Source of the DNA: Bacillota bacterium
GTDB lineage: Bacteria > Bacillota > Sulfobacillia > Sulfobacillales > Sulfobacillaceae
DNA: 50,792 bases
Direction: 5' to 3'
Assembly: GCA_021820485.1 (NCBI GenBank)
Contig: JAKADO010000012.1
Span: 1-50,792, forward strand
The notes under the pieces were generated by a model. It was given only the letters and a program-made list of their open reading frames with translations, searched no databases and was not told where the DNA came from. Position 1 is the stretch's first letter. Each line of letters starts with the position of its first letter. Positions 28,924-38,032 of this stretch are shown one piece after another. The translations under genes and the position numbers were made by a program.

Positions 28924-29231
28924 TCTGTCACCCCATATCCGAACGTTCTAATAGAATTCTATACGAAACGTTCGCTGTTGACCAGTTGTTTTCCACCCTG
29001 GTCTTTCCCGGACCAGCATGATTCATACACCAGCAGGTCATCACCGCGCGCAGCGCGAGAACACATCCGGATGGGGGCATGGTGAACGACATCGCAACGA
29101 TGAAACGGGACGCAGTCCAGATAGCGGAAGATGTTAGTTTCAATCGTGACATACGGGAGGGCGGGCTGCAGCGTTCCATCGCATCACCCCCGATTGCAAG
29201 GCTACAGCATCATGGGCGTCCATGCGGATCA
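28924..29231. other. Intergenic region between guaA and purB
   Basis: About 310 bases between the guaA terminator and purB. The end next to purB holds the pur promoter and PurBoxes. In the rest I see no RNA gene. The purine-riboswitch-like GGATATGG at 28931-28938 (minus strand) is too close to the start to form an aptamer. An 83-codon reading frame on the minus strand (28928-29179) has a ribosome-like GGGGGTG but crosses the promoter and resembles nothing I know. Confidence 0.5.
28935..28984 (-). promoter_or_regulatory. pur operon promoter with two inverted PurBoxes
   Basis: The minus-strand promoter is TGGTCA (28979-28984), 17-base spacer, TAGAAT (28956-28961). A plus-strand box ATATCCGAACGTT (28935-28947) matches the Bacillus PurBox AWWWCCGAACWWT at 12 of 13 positions. 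An inverted box at 28967-28979 (AACAGCGAACGTT on minus) matches at 10 of 13. They are 19 bases apart and flank the -10 box, so a PurR-like repressor would block polymerase. The purR gene is not in the window. Confidence 0.75.
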
Positions 29232-29267
29232 ATAAAAACGAAGCGGCCGCATGTCACGGCCGCTTCG
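29232..29267 (-). terminator. Rho-independent terminator of the hpt-guaA unit
   Basis: On the minus strand CGAAGCGGCCG pairs perfectly with CGGCCGCTTCG (seven-base loop) followed by TTTTTATTG. It is 15 bases past the guaA stop. Confidence 0.95.
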
Positions 29268-29282
29268 CTCGCTCACTGGTCC

Positions 29283-30803
29283 CTATTCCCATTCAATCGT
29301 GCCAGGGGGCTTGGAGGTGATGTCATAGACCACTCGATTGACACCGTCCACCTCACCCACAATCCGATTGGCCATGCGATCCAAAAGTTCATACGGCAAG
29401 TGGACCCAATCGGCAGTCATCCCGTCTTGACTTTCCACCGCCCGGATAACAATGGGACGGCCGTACGTGCGCGCATCGCCCATCACTCCCACGGACCGAA
29501 TATCCAGCAACACCGCAAAGGCCTGCCAAATGCTCCGCTCCAGACCAGCCTGGCGTATTTCCTGACGCACCACGGCATCGGCATGACGCAGCACTTGAAC
29601 CTTCTCCTCGGTCACTTCGCCAATAATGCGCACGGCCAATCCCGGACCGGGAAAGGGCTGGCGCCATACCAGCGTGTCTGGCAGCCCCAGCGCATGCCCC
29701 ACGCGGCGCACCTCATCCTTAAACAGCCAGCGCAGCGGCTCGACCACGCGAAAAGCCATGTCCTCCGGCAAGCCCCCCACATTATGGTGCGACTTGATGG
29801 TATGGGCATTCTTTCCGCCTGACTCAATCACGTCGGGATAAACCGTGCCCTGAATGAGGACTTCACGTTCCCCGATCAAAGACTGGGCCCGTTCAAACGC
29901 ACGAATGAACTCGCGGCCGATAATCTTGCGTTTCTGCTCGGGATCGGTGACGCCAGCCAGCGCCTCGAAAAACTCCTGCCGTGCGTCCACAACACGCAGG
30001 TCAATGTCAGAAAAGGCCTCTTTGACCTCCTCGACCTCACCCTCACGCAAAAGTCCATGGTCTATCAGCACCGCCGTCAATCGATCGCCGATGGCCTCCC
30101 GAGCAATCGCCCCCGCCACCGCGGAATCCACGCCGCCAGACAACGCAATCAGGGCCCGCCCATCGCCCACCGCCTCAGACACGTGAGCGACTGCAGACTG
30201 AATGAAGTTGTCCGGACGCCAATCCGGCTCAATGCCTGCGATATGATACAAGAAGTTCGTAAACACCCGGAAGCCTTCCTGGGTATGGTTGACTTCCGGG
30301 TGATACTGAACCGCCCACAAGTTTTTCTCCGCATTCCCCATTGCCGCAATGGGGGTTTTGTCGGTCTGAGCCAACACGGCAAATCCCGCCGGTGGCTTGG
30401 CGACCAAATCGCCATGACTCATCCAAACCGTGGACTGTTCAGGCACATCGCCCAAAAGCGTTGAATCCCCTAGCTTCCGCATCGTCGTACGGCCGTACTC
30501 GCGACCCTCAGCGGGCTTCACATCCCCACCCAAGAGGCGCGCCATCAGCTGCATTCCATAACAAATGCCCAAGACTGGAATTCCCAGTTCAAAGATCGCG
30601 GGATCCATGGTTGGCGCATCGGGTGCGAACACACTGGACGGTCCGCCCGACAGTATAATGGCGCGCGGTTCCTTGGCGCGAATCCGCTCCGCAGGCGTGT
30701 CGCCAGGCAAAACTTCGCAGAACACCTCGGCCTCACGCACCCGCCGAGCAATCAGTTGATTGTATTGCGCTCCGAAATCGAGCACGACCACCATGTTTGC
30801 CAT
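29283..30803 (-). CDS. guaA: GMP synthase (glutamine-hydrolysing) GuaA
   Basis: A 506-residue enzyme converting XMP to GMP. The glutaminase domain has C81 in LGICYGMQ and the H/E of QYHPEVNHT. The ATP pyrophosphatase domain has the PP-loop ALSGGVDSAVAG, and the C-terminal dimer domain ends YDITSKPPGTIEWE. The ATG at 30803 shares one base with the hpt stop (TAATG); a second in-frame ATG is three codons further. Co-transcription with hpt and a GlnR-like regulator joins salvage and amination. Confidence 0.97.
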   Translation of the reverse strand: MANMVVVLDFGAQYNQLIARRVREAEVFCEVLPGDTPAERIRAKEPRAIILSGGPSSVFAPDAPTMDPAIFELGIPVLGICYGMQLMARLLGGDVKPAEGREYGRTTMRKLGDSTLLGDVPEQSTVWMSHGDLVAKPPAGFAVLAQTDKTPIAAMGNAEKNLWAVQYHPEVNHTQEGFRVFTNFLYHIAGIEPDWRPDNFIQSAVAHVSEAVGDGRALIALSGGVDSAVAGAIAREAIGDRLTAVLIDHGLLREGEVEEVKEAFSDIDLRVVDARQEFFEALAGVTDPEQKRKIIGREFIRAFERAQSLIGEREVLIQGTVYPDVIESGGKNAHTIKSHHNVGGLPEDMAFRVVEPLRWLFKDEVRRVGHALGLPDTLVWRQPFPGPGLAVRIIGEVTEEKVQVLRHADAVVRQEIRQAGLERSIWQAFAVLLDIRSVGVMGDARTYGRPIVIRAVESQDGMTADWVHLPYELLDRMANRIVGEVDGVNRVVYDITSKPPGTIEWE

Positions 30804-31339
30804 TAACTCCGAACCACCCGGCAAACATCCGGCAGATTGCGATAGCGCTCTTCCACGTCAAGTCCGTAGCCGACCACAAATTCATCAGGAATTTCGAATC
30901 CCTTGTAATGCACCGGCACTGCGACCTGCCGGCGCGACACCTTGTCCAGGAGCGAACAAATCTTAACCGACATGGCTCCCCGCGACTTCACATGTCCGTA
31001 GATGTAGTTGAGAGTCAGTCCGGTGTCCACAATGTCCTCAACCACGAGCACATGCTTTCCGTCCAGGCTGTAATCCAGGTCCTTGATGATCCGCACCACA
31101 CCGGAAGACTTGGTGGACATTCCGTACGATGAAACGGCCATGAAGTCGACCGATAACGGAACGTCAATGGCACGCGCCAAGTCCGCAACAAAAACAAAGG
31201 ACCCCTTCAGGATCGCGATGAGTACCAGTTCCTTATCCTCATAGTCCAGTGTAATTCTCTTGCCTAGATGCTCCACCCGCGCCTGAATGTCCTGGGCCGG
31301 GATGAGCACTTCCAAACGCTCGCCCGCTTGAGTCCGCAC
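30803..31339 (-). CDS. hpt: Hypoxanthine phosphoribosyltransferase
   Basis: A 178-residue salvage enzyme making IMP or GMP from free bases and PRPP. The PRPP loop is VLVVEDIVDTGLTL; further markers are LIAILKGSFVFVADLARAI and VDFMAVSSYG, and FVVGYGLDVEERYRNLP near the end. The start is a GTG at 31339 directly after the TAA of the upstream regulator, with GGAGGAGA 11 bases before it, so translation is probably coupled. Confidence 0.95.
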   Translation of the reverse strand: MRTQAGERLEVLIPAQDIQARVEHLGKRITLDYEDKELVLIAILKGSFVFVADLARAIDVPLSVDFMAVSSYGMSTKSSGVVRIIKDLDYSLDGKHVLVVEDIVDTGLTLNYIYGHVKSRGAMSVKICSLLDKVSRRQVAVPVHYKGFEIPDEFVVGYGLDVEERYRNLPDVCRVVRS

Positions 31340-31726
31340 TTAGTCTGTCTCCTCCCTGTCTTGGTCCCTCACCAACCGCCGCATAATGGACGCTCGGTCC
31401 TTCAGCGGATACAGCGATGCATGGCGAGGCCGCTCGCCATGCGCTATGCGCTTGCCTTCGAAGTAGCTTTCTGCATCCCGCTCCACCTCTTCGGGCGGCT
31501 CATACAGTCGTGCCCGCACCGCCTTCAGCGTCAGTCCTGACTCCAAGAGGCGCTTGATTTCCAAGAGCCGCTCCACGTCTCGCTGGGAATAGAGTCGTTG
31601 GTTGCCTTCGCTGCGCCGTGGGGATAAAAGGTGCAAGCTCTCATAATACCGAATGCGTCGTTCTGTCAGCCCCGTGCGGGCCTTGACCTCGCCAATCGGG
31701 AATAATGCTGGCTCGCTGTCGCGCAC
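31340..31726 (-). CDS. GlnR-like MerR-family regulator
   Basis: A 128-residue regulator. The HTH region LFPIGEVKARTGLTERRIR and the following RRSEGNQRLYSQRDVERLLEIK agree closely with Bacillus GlnR/TnrA (LFPIG, RQIRYYE, RSEGNRRLFS, LLEIK), but the C-terminal part differs. GlnR senses feedback-inhibited glutamine synthetase and binds TGTNA-N7-TNACA sites; I found no clear copy of that site upstream. The GTG at 31726 follows GAGGGAG by nine bases; a TTG six codons earlier lacks a site. No glnA is adjacent, which is unusual. Heading hpt-guaA suggests control of glutamine-using purine steps. Confidence 0.75.
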   Translation of the reverse strand: MRDSEPALFPIGEVKARTGLTERRIRYYESLHLLSPRRSEGNQRLYSQRDVERLLEIKRLLESGLTLKAVRARLYEPPEEVERDAESYFEGKRIAHGERPRHASLYPLKDRASIMRRLVRDQDREETD

Positions 31727-31856
31727 TGTCGGTAGCTCCCTCAAAAAGTTTTTTCACCGCCAGGGGTGGGATTCCGGGACGAACCCAGTTTCCGTAAACC
31801 GTCAGGTTGTACTTCATATTACCGAATTTATCCCTCAAACAACAGGGTGAAAACCC

Positions 31857-31896
31857 AAAAAGGGAAGGCGAACCGTTTAGGGTTCCGCCTTCCCTT
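31857..31896 (-). terminator. Terminator overlapping the DUF1540 stop
   Basis: On the minus strand AAGGGAAGGCG(G)AACC pairs with GGTTCGCCTTCCCTT around a six-base loop, then TTTTTGGG. The stem contains the last codons and stop of the DUF1540 gene. Confidence 0.9.
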
Positions 31897-32056
31897 CGAA
31901 TGATGCGCAAAAGGTTTGCGGCAGGGAAATGTCGAGAGTGGGATCATCGGACACTTGCGCGGCTTGAGGGGCGATTTGGATCGATGGCAACGAGCAGTAT
32001 TGGTGCTCATTGTACCGACAATAGGCGACCGTGCAGTGAATGACTTGCTGGCTCAC
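31877..32056 (-). CDS. DUF1540-like small cysteine protein (59 aa)
   Basis: A 59-residue protein beginning at GTG 32056, which follows the TAG of the upstream gene with no gap; CGAGG in the preceding codons serves as ribosome site. The spacing C8 (IHCTVAYC), C13, C21 (YCSLPSIQI) and C50 (TFCASFE) matches the DUF1540 pattern (C-x4-C...C...T-x-C-x-SF), a probable metal-binding unit common in spore-forming Firmicutes and of unknown role. It is shorter than the usual gene-calling limit, so it is easily missed. It forms a two-gene unit with the HTH protein. Confidence 0.82.
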   Translation of the reverse strand: MSQQVIHCTVAYCRYNEHQYCSLPSIQIAPQAAQVSDDPTLDISLPQTFCASFEGKAEP

Positions 32057-32542
32057 CTATTTTGCCTCGTCGACTCGAAAACTCCGTTCCGCCAGCATCC
32101 GCTCCAAACGGGCAATTTCTTGATGGGCCTGTCCCAACTTATACGAGAGTTCCTGCATCTGCATTTGCTGACGGTCCAGACGGTCATACCGGCCCCGCAT
32201 TTCCTGCGTCAACACTTGCACCAAATCTTTCAGCATCATGTGCTGAGATTCCATGATGTCAAACAGTTCCGAGCCCTCGTGGCGCATCGGCATGATGGTC
32301 GAAGAGGGCATCATGCGCTTGATCCGCGTCGGGGCCCCCATCGGCGTACGGCTCGCCACTTCCGCCAACTCCCGGTACTCGGTCCGTCCTGATGCTTCCA
32401 AGTCCTCCGTCTTCAATACATAAGGGCGTCCGGCCACTCCACGCTTGCGCGTCGCCGGGATCCGGCCCGAGCGCACATCGTCACGCAAGCTGGCCGCCAT
32501 ATCGGGAGCCATTTGAATAAGCTGGGTTAAGGTGACTTCCAT
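32057..32542 (-). CDS. MerR-like HTH and coiled-coil protein of unknown function
   Basis: A 161-residue protein. The N-terminus (TLTQLIQMAPDMAASLRDDVRSGRIPATRKR, then GRPYVLKTEDL) looks like a compact winged helix of the kind that reads a single DNA turn. Residues about 92-155 form a heptad-rich helix (MESQHMMLKDLVQVLTQEM, LDRQQMQMQELSYKLGQAH) likely to be a coiled coil. Chromosome- or spore-associated proteins with this layout are known in Firmicutes, but I do not recognise the family. GGAGGAG precedes the ATG. Immediately downstream is the DUF1540 gene, so they are probably one operon. Confidence 0.7.
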   Translation of the reverse strand: MEVTLTQLIQMAPDMAASLRDDVRSGRIPATRKRGVAGRPYVLKTEDLEASGRTEYRELAEVASRTPMGAPTRIKRMMPSSTIMPMRHEGSELFDIMESQHMMLKDLVQVLTQEMRGRYDRLDRQQMQMQELSYKLGQAHQEIARLERMLAERSFRVDEAK

Positions 32543-32638
32543 CCGTGTTACTCCTCCTTCTCAGTACTGTACACCTATCATCCCCATCATTTGCCAATTC
32601 CATTCAGATGCATCACGATGGTTAAAAAACTTTTTCGC

Positions 32639-32667
32639 AAAAACAAAAGGGAGCCCGAAGGCTCCCT
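32639..32667 (-). terminator. Rho-independent terminator of groES-groEL
   Basis: On the minus strand AAGGGAGCC-TTCG-GGCTCCCTT, a stable UUCG tetraloop hairpin, followed by TTGTTTTTG. It lies 16 bases past the groEL stop. Confidence 0.95.
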
Positions 32668-32682
32668 TGAGGACGAAAGTCC

Positions 32683-34654
<1,972 letters not shown>

Positions 34655-34717
34655 GGTATTCCCTCCCCATCAATCCTGTTCTTCTGGCAGGCTCCCGAAG
34701 GCGCCTTCGCCTGATTG

Positions 34718-34744
34718 TTAGCACTCACTTAGGTTGAGTGCTAA
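34718..34744 (-). promoter_or_regulatory. CIRCE element (HrcA operator)
   Basis: A perfect inverted repeat TTAGCACTC-N9-GAGTGCTAA, the full nine-base arms of the CIRCE consensus. It lies between the -10 box and groES and would let HrcA repress the operon until heat or misfolding titrates GroEL. Confidence 0.98.
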
Positions 34745-34760
34745 CAGATTTCCATAACGG

Positions 34761-34789
34761 ATAATAGCGAATCTCTCCCGGAACGTCAA
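34761..34789 (-). promoter_or_regulatory. groES-groEL promoter
   Basis: On the minus strand TTGACG (34784-34789), 17-base spacer, TATTAT (34761-34766), each five of six matches. The transcript would begin just upstream of the CIRCE element. Confidence 0.9.
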
Positions 34790-34871
34790 ACAATTTCCTG
34801 GGAAGGATATGGCATCCAAATTCGCCATGCGCATGTGAAAATCGACCGTCTGCTCGCTCTAGGCCAGTTTT

Positions 34872-35360
34872 TTACGGATTTTCATGCCGAGTCTGGCCGT
34901 GCAGCAACGCCACGGCATGGGGAAGAATGGGGCGAATCACCGGCCACAGCTCCCGAACCGCCTTGGGCGAGCCGGGCAAATTGACAATCAGGGTTTCGCC
35001 CGCGGCTCCAGCCGTCTGGCGCGAGATCATGCCGAACGGTGTGTGACGCATCGACTCTGCGCGCATTGCTTCGGCGATTCCAGGGATCTCCCGGTCAATC
35101 ACACGCCGGGTCACTTCCGGCATGACGTCTCGCGGCCCTAGGCCGGTCGAGCCGGTACTCAGAATCACATCGATGCCTTGCCTGACCCATCGCCATAACT
35201 GCATTTCCAGCTCCAACGGCTCGTCAGGCAATATGGCGTAGTCCGCCAATGTCCCAATTTCCTGCACGACCCCGCATAAATATTGCCCGGAGGCATCGTC
35301 GCGCTCACCCCGGGCACCCGCATCGCTGCTGGTCAAGACAGCACAGCGAATGTCTGCCAT
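34872..35360 (-). CDS. MogA/MoaB family molybdenum cofactor protein
   Basis: A 162-residue protein of the molybdopterin adenylyltransferase family. It has the conserved LTSSDAGARGERDDASG, STGSTGLGPRDVMPEVT and IVNLPGSPKAVRELW. The family includes MogA (adenylates molybdopterin) and the MoaB paralogue; sequence alone does not separate them here. The ATG overlaps the moaC stop (TGATG), so it is coupled to moaC. Confidence 0.92.
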   Translation of the reverse strand: MADIRCAVLTSSDAGARGERDDASGQYLCGVVQEIGTLADYAILPDEPLELEMQLWRWVRQGIDVILSTGSTGLGPRDVMPEVTRRVIDREIPGIAEAMRAESMRHTPFGMISRQTAGAAGETLIVNLPGSPKAVRELWPVIRPILPHAVALLHGQTRHENP

Positions 35361-35845
35361 CAGTCACCCTCCCGTACATAGTCACCGGATCGTCCGCCAT
35401 GCTTCTCCCGCAAGCGCACCGCGGTCAGGGTCATGGACCGGTCCCGCGCCTTCAGCATGTCATAGAGAGTCAAGAGAGCTGCTGACACCCCGGTGAGAGC
35501 CTCCATTTCGACCCCGGTCTGGCCTACTGTCTCTACCGTCACCTGTACGTGAAACCCTTCAGTCTCTGCTTCGATGACCACATCGACACCGGTAATGGGG
35601 ATGGGATGGGCCAGGGGAATCCACTCGGCCGTCCGCTTGACCGCCATCACGGCTGCCACGCGTGCGACAGCCAGCACATCCCCCTTCGGGGCCTGGCCTT
35701 GAAGGACCAATGCCACCACGTCCGGTTTGGTCAGGAGGCGCCCTTCCGCGACCGCCGTCCGTTTGGTTTCATCTTTGCCGCCCACCGATACCATGTGCAC
35801 CTCGCCGCGAGGATTCAGGTGCGGCAAATCGGGATGGTTCTCCAC
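35360..35845 (-). CDS. moaC: Cyclic pyranopterin monophosphate synthase MoaC
   Basis: A 161-residue enzyme for the second half of cPMP formation from GTP. Markers are MVSVGGKDETKRTAVAEGRL, GDVLAVARVAAVMAVKRTAEWIPLAHP (active-site lysine and histidine) and GVEMEALTGVSAALLTLYDM. The GTG at 35845 shares its first base with the stop of the upstream membrane gene; AAGGGGTG precedes it. MoaA is not in the window. Confidence 0.96.
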   Translation of the reverse strand: MENHPDLPHLNPRGEVHMVSVGGKDETKRTAVAEGRLLTKPDVVALVLQGQAPKGDVLAVARVAAVMAVKRTAEWIPLAHPIPITGVDVVIEAETEGFHVQVTVETVGQTGVEMEALTGVSAALLTLYDMLKARDRSMTLTAVRLREKHGGRSGDYVREGD

Positions 35846-36228
35846 TACAACACCCCTTTGTTGACATTAAGGCTGACCGTCTCCGATTCCCGGGTGGCAC
35901 GCGCACGATGAATCCTCCACACATGGGGAAGAATGGCCAGAAGAGCGCCGCCATATCCTAACCGCAACCCCGTCAAAAGTCCCTGTCCATCTTGAGGCAC
36001 CGCCAAGAGAGCGAGTCCCAGCGCAGCCAGCATTGTCCCCAGTCCGACACGCAGACGCCCCTGAGCCTTGCGGCGTCCCACCAAGAGTCCGAGTCCCGCC
36101 ATTCCCGACAGCCAGCCCACTAGGGCAAGTCCGGCTGCTTGATGAAACAAGGGCCACAAATGATGCCATCCTTGCAGAATCGCTATGAGGGCGCCAATCG
36201 CCAAAATGCCCAGACCCCAAACCCGCAT
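35845..36228 (-). CDS. Small membrane protein (127 aa), unknown function
   Basis: About four membrane helices within 127 residues (LGILAIGALIAIL, AGLALVGWLSGMAGLGLLV, VGLGTMLAALGLALLAV, GLRLGYGGALLAILPHVW) and a short basic tail. AAGGAG lies seven bases before the ATG. It overlaps moaC by one base, so it heads the moaC operon, but nothing indicates a molybdate or cofactor role. Unrecognised. Confidence 0.75.
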   Translation of the reverse strand: MRVWGLGILAIGALIAILQGWHHLWPLFHQAAGLALVGWLSGMAGLGLLVGRRKAQGRLRVGLGTMLAALGLALLAVPQDGQGLLTGLRLGYGGALLAILPHVWRIHRARATRESETVSLNVNKGVL

Positions 36229-36347
36229 ACGTCCACTCCTTCGCCATAAAAGGGTTCGAGCCTCCAGGACAAATTCCTGCCTGTCTCATAACCGCGGTCA
36301 ATTTTTCATAGTCATTCATATCCTTAGGCAAAGGCGGGAATTGTTTG

Positions 36348-37127
36348 ATGCGAGCACGCAAGTGGTGGGAAATCGTCGGGGTCGCCCTGTTGGTGGGGGC
36401 CTTCATGGCCGGCACCAAACCGCCGCCGGCGCCGCCCCTCATCCTGAGGACCCAGGCCCATCACATCCCCAAGGTCATCGCGCTCACCTTTGACGATGGT
36501 CCTTCTCCGAAGTATACTCAGGCGATCCTGTCCCTCTTGACGCGTTACCATGCCCATGCCACCTTCTTCGTTCTGGGCACCGAAGTGGCTCAATGGCCCA
36601 ACGTTGCCAAGGACATCGTCAAGCAAGGATCTGTCGTGGCCTTTCACGGATACCATCACGTAAATTACTTCCACATCGGAGTCGGCGGTGTGACACAAGA
36701 TCTCGAACGCCTGAAGGCCCTGCTCAAGAAAGAGAAAATTCCCACCGTGCCCTTTTATCGCCCTCCCTACGGAAACTCCAACCAGGCGCTGGTGAAGGCC
36801 ATGAGCCGCCGGGGATACACCGTGACGCTCTGGTCGATTGACACACGGGACTGGGCCATGCCCGGCACTTCGTTCATCACCAAAAAGGTGCTGGCCAACG
36901 CTGCTCCGGGCTCCATTGTGCTAATGCATGACAGCGGTGGCAACCGCACCGAAACGGTTCAAGCGCTCGCCGCCATCCTGCCTGTTCTGAAGTCCGAAGG
37001 GTACCAATTGGTCACACTGCCACAATACGTCAAGGACTTGGGCCTGAAGGCCCCACCCAAGCTGCCCCTGCCTGCCACGCCTGCGGGGTCCCCCTCCAAA
37101 CACAAAGCAGCGGGACCTGTGATCTAG
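36348..37127 (+). CDS. Polysaccharide deacetylase (NodB/CE4 family), exported
   Basis: A 259-residue exported enzyme that removes N-acetyl groups from peptidoglycan or related polymers. It has an N-terminal hydrophobic anchor or signal (WWEIVGVALLVGAFMAG), then the five CE4 motifs: TFDDGP, HGYHH (the metal HxxxH form), RPPYGN, DTRDW and LMHDSGGNRTETVQAL. The tail is proline-rich (PPKLPLPATPAGSP). I start at ATG 36348; a TTG one codon upstream is possible. The ribosome site is weak. Its own strand and divergent promoter region put it outside the neighbouring operons; PdaB-like roles in spore cortex are possible. Confidence 0.9.
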   Translation: MRARKWWEIVGVALLVGAFMAGTKPPPAPPLILRTQAHHIPKVIALTFDDGPSPKYTQAILSLLTRYHAHATFFVLGTEVAQWPNVAKDIVKQGSVVAFHGYHHVNYFHIGVGGVTQDLERLKALLKKEKIPTVPFYRPPYGNSNQALVKAMSRRGYTVTLWSIDTRDWAMPGTSFITKKVLANAAPGSIVLMHDSGGNRTETVQALAAILPVLKSEGYQLVTLPQYVKDLGLKAPPKLPLPATPAGSPSKHKAAGPVI

Positions 37128-37133
37128 TCCCGC
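37110..37133. terminator. Hairpin between convergent pda and hbd genes
   Basis: GCGGGAC pairs perfectly with GTCCCGC around a ten-base loop that includes the deacetylase stop. It lacks a T stretch on the plus strand and has only scattered Ts on the minus strand, so it is a possible bidirectional terminator. Confidence 0.4.
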
Positions 37134-37150
37134 CGCCCCTCTCGCCCTGA

Positions 37151-37996
37151 TTATCCGTATTGGTAGAACCCGCGTCCCGTCTTTCGGCCGTACAATCCGG
37201 CATCCACCATTTTTCTCAGCAACGGGGCAGGCCGATATTTTGGATCGCCGAAACCCTCGTACAGTACTTCCAAGATGGCTAGGCAGGTGTCAAGACCAAT
37301 GAAGTCCGCCAACGTCAGCGGGCCCATCGGATGGTTCATGCCCAGCTTCATGACGGTGTCAATCGCTTCCTTGTCCGCAACCCCCTCGCCCAATGCAAAA
37401 ATGGCCTCGTTGATCATCGGCATCAAGATGCGATTGGCGACAAAGCCCGGAAAGTCGTTCGCCTCGACGGGAGTCTTGCCCATCTTCTGGGCATACTCCA
37501 TCACGGTGTCCACGGTTTCTTGACTGGTCAACTCACCGCGAATCACCTCGACCAGGGTCATGACCGGCACGGGATTCATGAAGTGCATGCCGATGAATCG
37601 GTCCGGCCGGCTGGTCACGCGCGCCAAGCGCGTGATGGAAATGGAGGAGGTATTGCTGGCAAAGATGGTCGTGGGCCCAAAGTGCTGGTCCACTGCCTGA
37701 AAGAGGCTGCGTTTGGCGGCTTCATCCTCGACAATCGCCTCAACCATGAGATCGACATGTTCGACATCGGTTGGCTTCGCTGCCTCATGAATGCGCGCAA
37801 GAATGCTGTCCTTTGCATCCGCCGCCATGCGGCCTTTCTCGACGTTCCGCGACAAGCGGCTCTCAATGCCGCTCATGCCCCGTGCCAAGCCCTCCGGCAC
37901 AGCATCGGTCAAATAGACCTCAAATCCGTGACTAGCAGCGGTTTCCGCAATGCCGGCACCCATCTGGCCGGCGCCTACTACCATGAGTGTGGACAC
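37151..37996 (-). CDS. 3-hydroxybutyryl-CoA dehydrogenase
   Basis: A 281-residue NAD(P)-dependent 3-hydroxyacyl-CoA dehydrogenase: Rossmann loop [19 protein letters not shown] at the N-terminus, then [16 protein letters not shown], catalytic [16 protein letters not shown] and [18 protein letters not shown]. The GTG at 37996 is six bases after GGAGGG. It is 36 bases after the thiolase, so the two make acetoacetyl-CoA and 3-hydroxybutyryl-CoA, or run in the reverse, degradative direction. No crotonase or polyhydroxyalkanoate synthase is nearby to decide. Confidence 0.95.
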   Translation of the reverse strand: MSTLMVVGAGQMGAGIAETAASHGFEVYLTDAVPEGLARGMSGIESRLSRNVEKGRMAADAKDSILARIHEAAKPTDVEHVDLMVEAIVEDEAAKRSLFQAVDQHFGPTTIFASNTSSISITRLARVTSRPDRFIGMHFMNPVPVMTLVEVIRGELTSQETVDTVMEYAQKMGKTPVEANDFPGFVANRILMPMINEAIFALGEGVADKEAIDTVMKLGMNHPMGPLTLADFIGLDTCLAILEVLYEGFGDPKYRPAPLLRKMVDAGLYGRKTGRGFYQYG

Positions 37997-38032
37997 GCTA
38001 ATCCCTCCGTCTTGGGGCAGAATGATAGGCGG

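Noticed and set aside
28931..28938. GGATATGG resembling the purine riboswitch core (minus strand)
   Set aside because: Only about eight bases before the purB start, with no P1-P3 stems; it cannot form an aptamer.
28928..29179. 83-codon minus-strand frame upstream of purB with a GGGGGTG-like site
   Set aside because: It covers the pur promoter and both PurBoxes, has no recognisable family, and its stop coincides with the purB ribosome site. More likely chance in a control region.
31641..31817. Possible leader peptide before the GlnR-like gene
   Set aside because: No ribosome site and overlap with the regulator in another frame.
35867..36442. Long minus-strand frame covering the space between the moaC unit and the deacetylase
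   Set aside because: Composition is unlike a protein and it covers two real genes in other frames.
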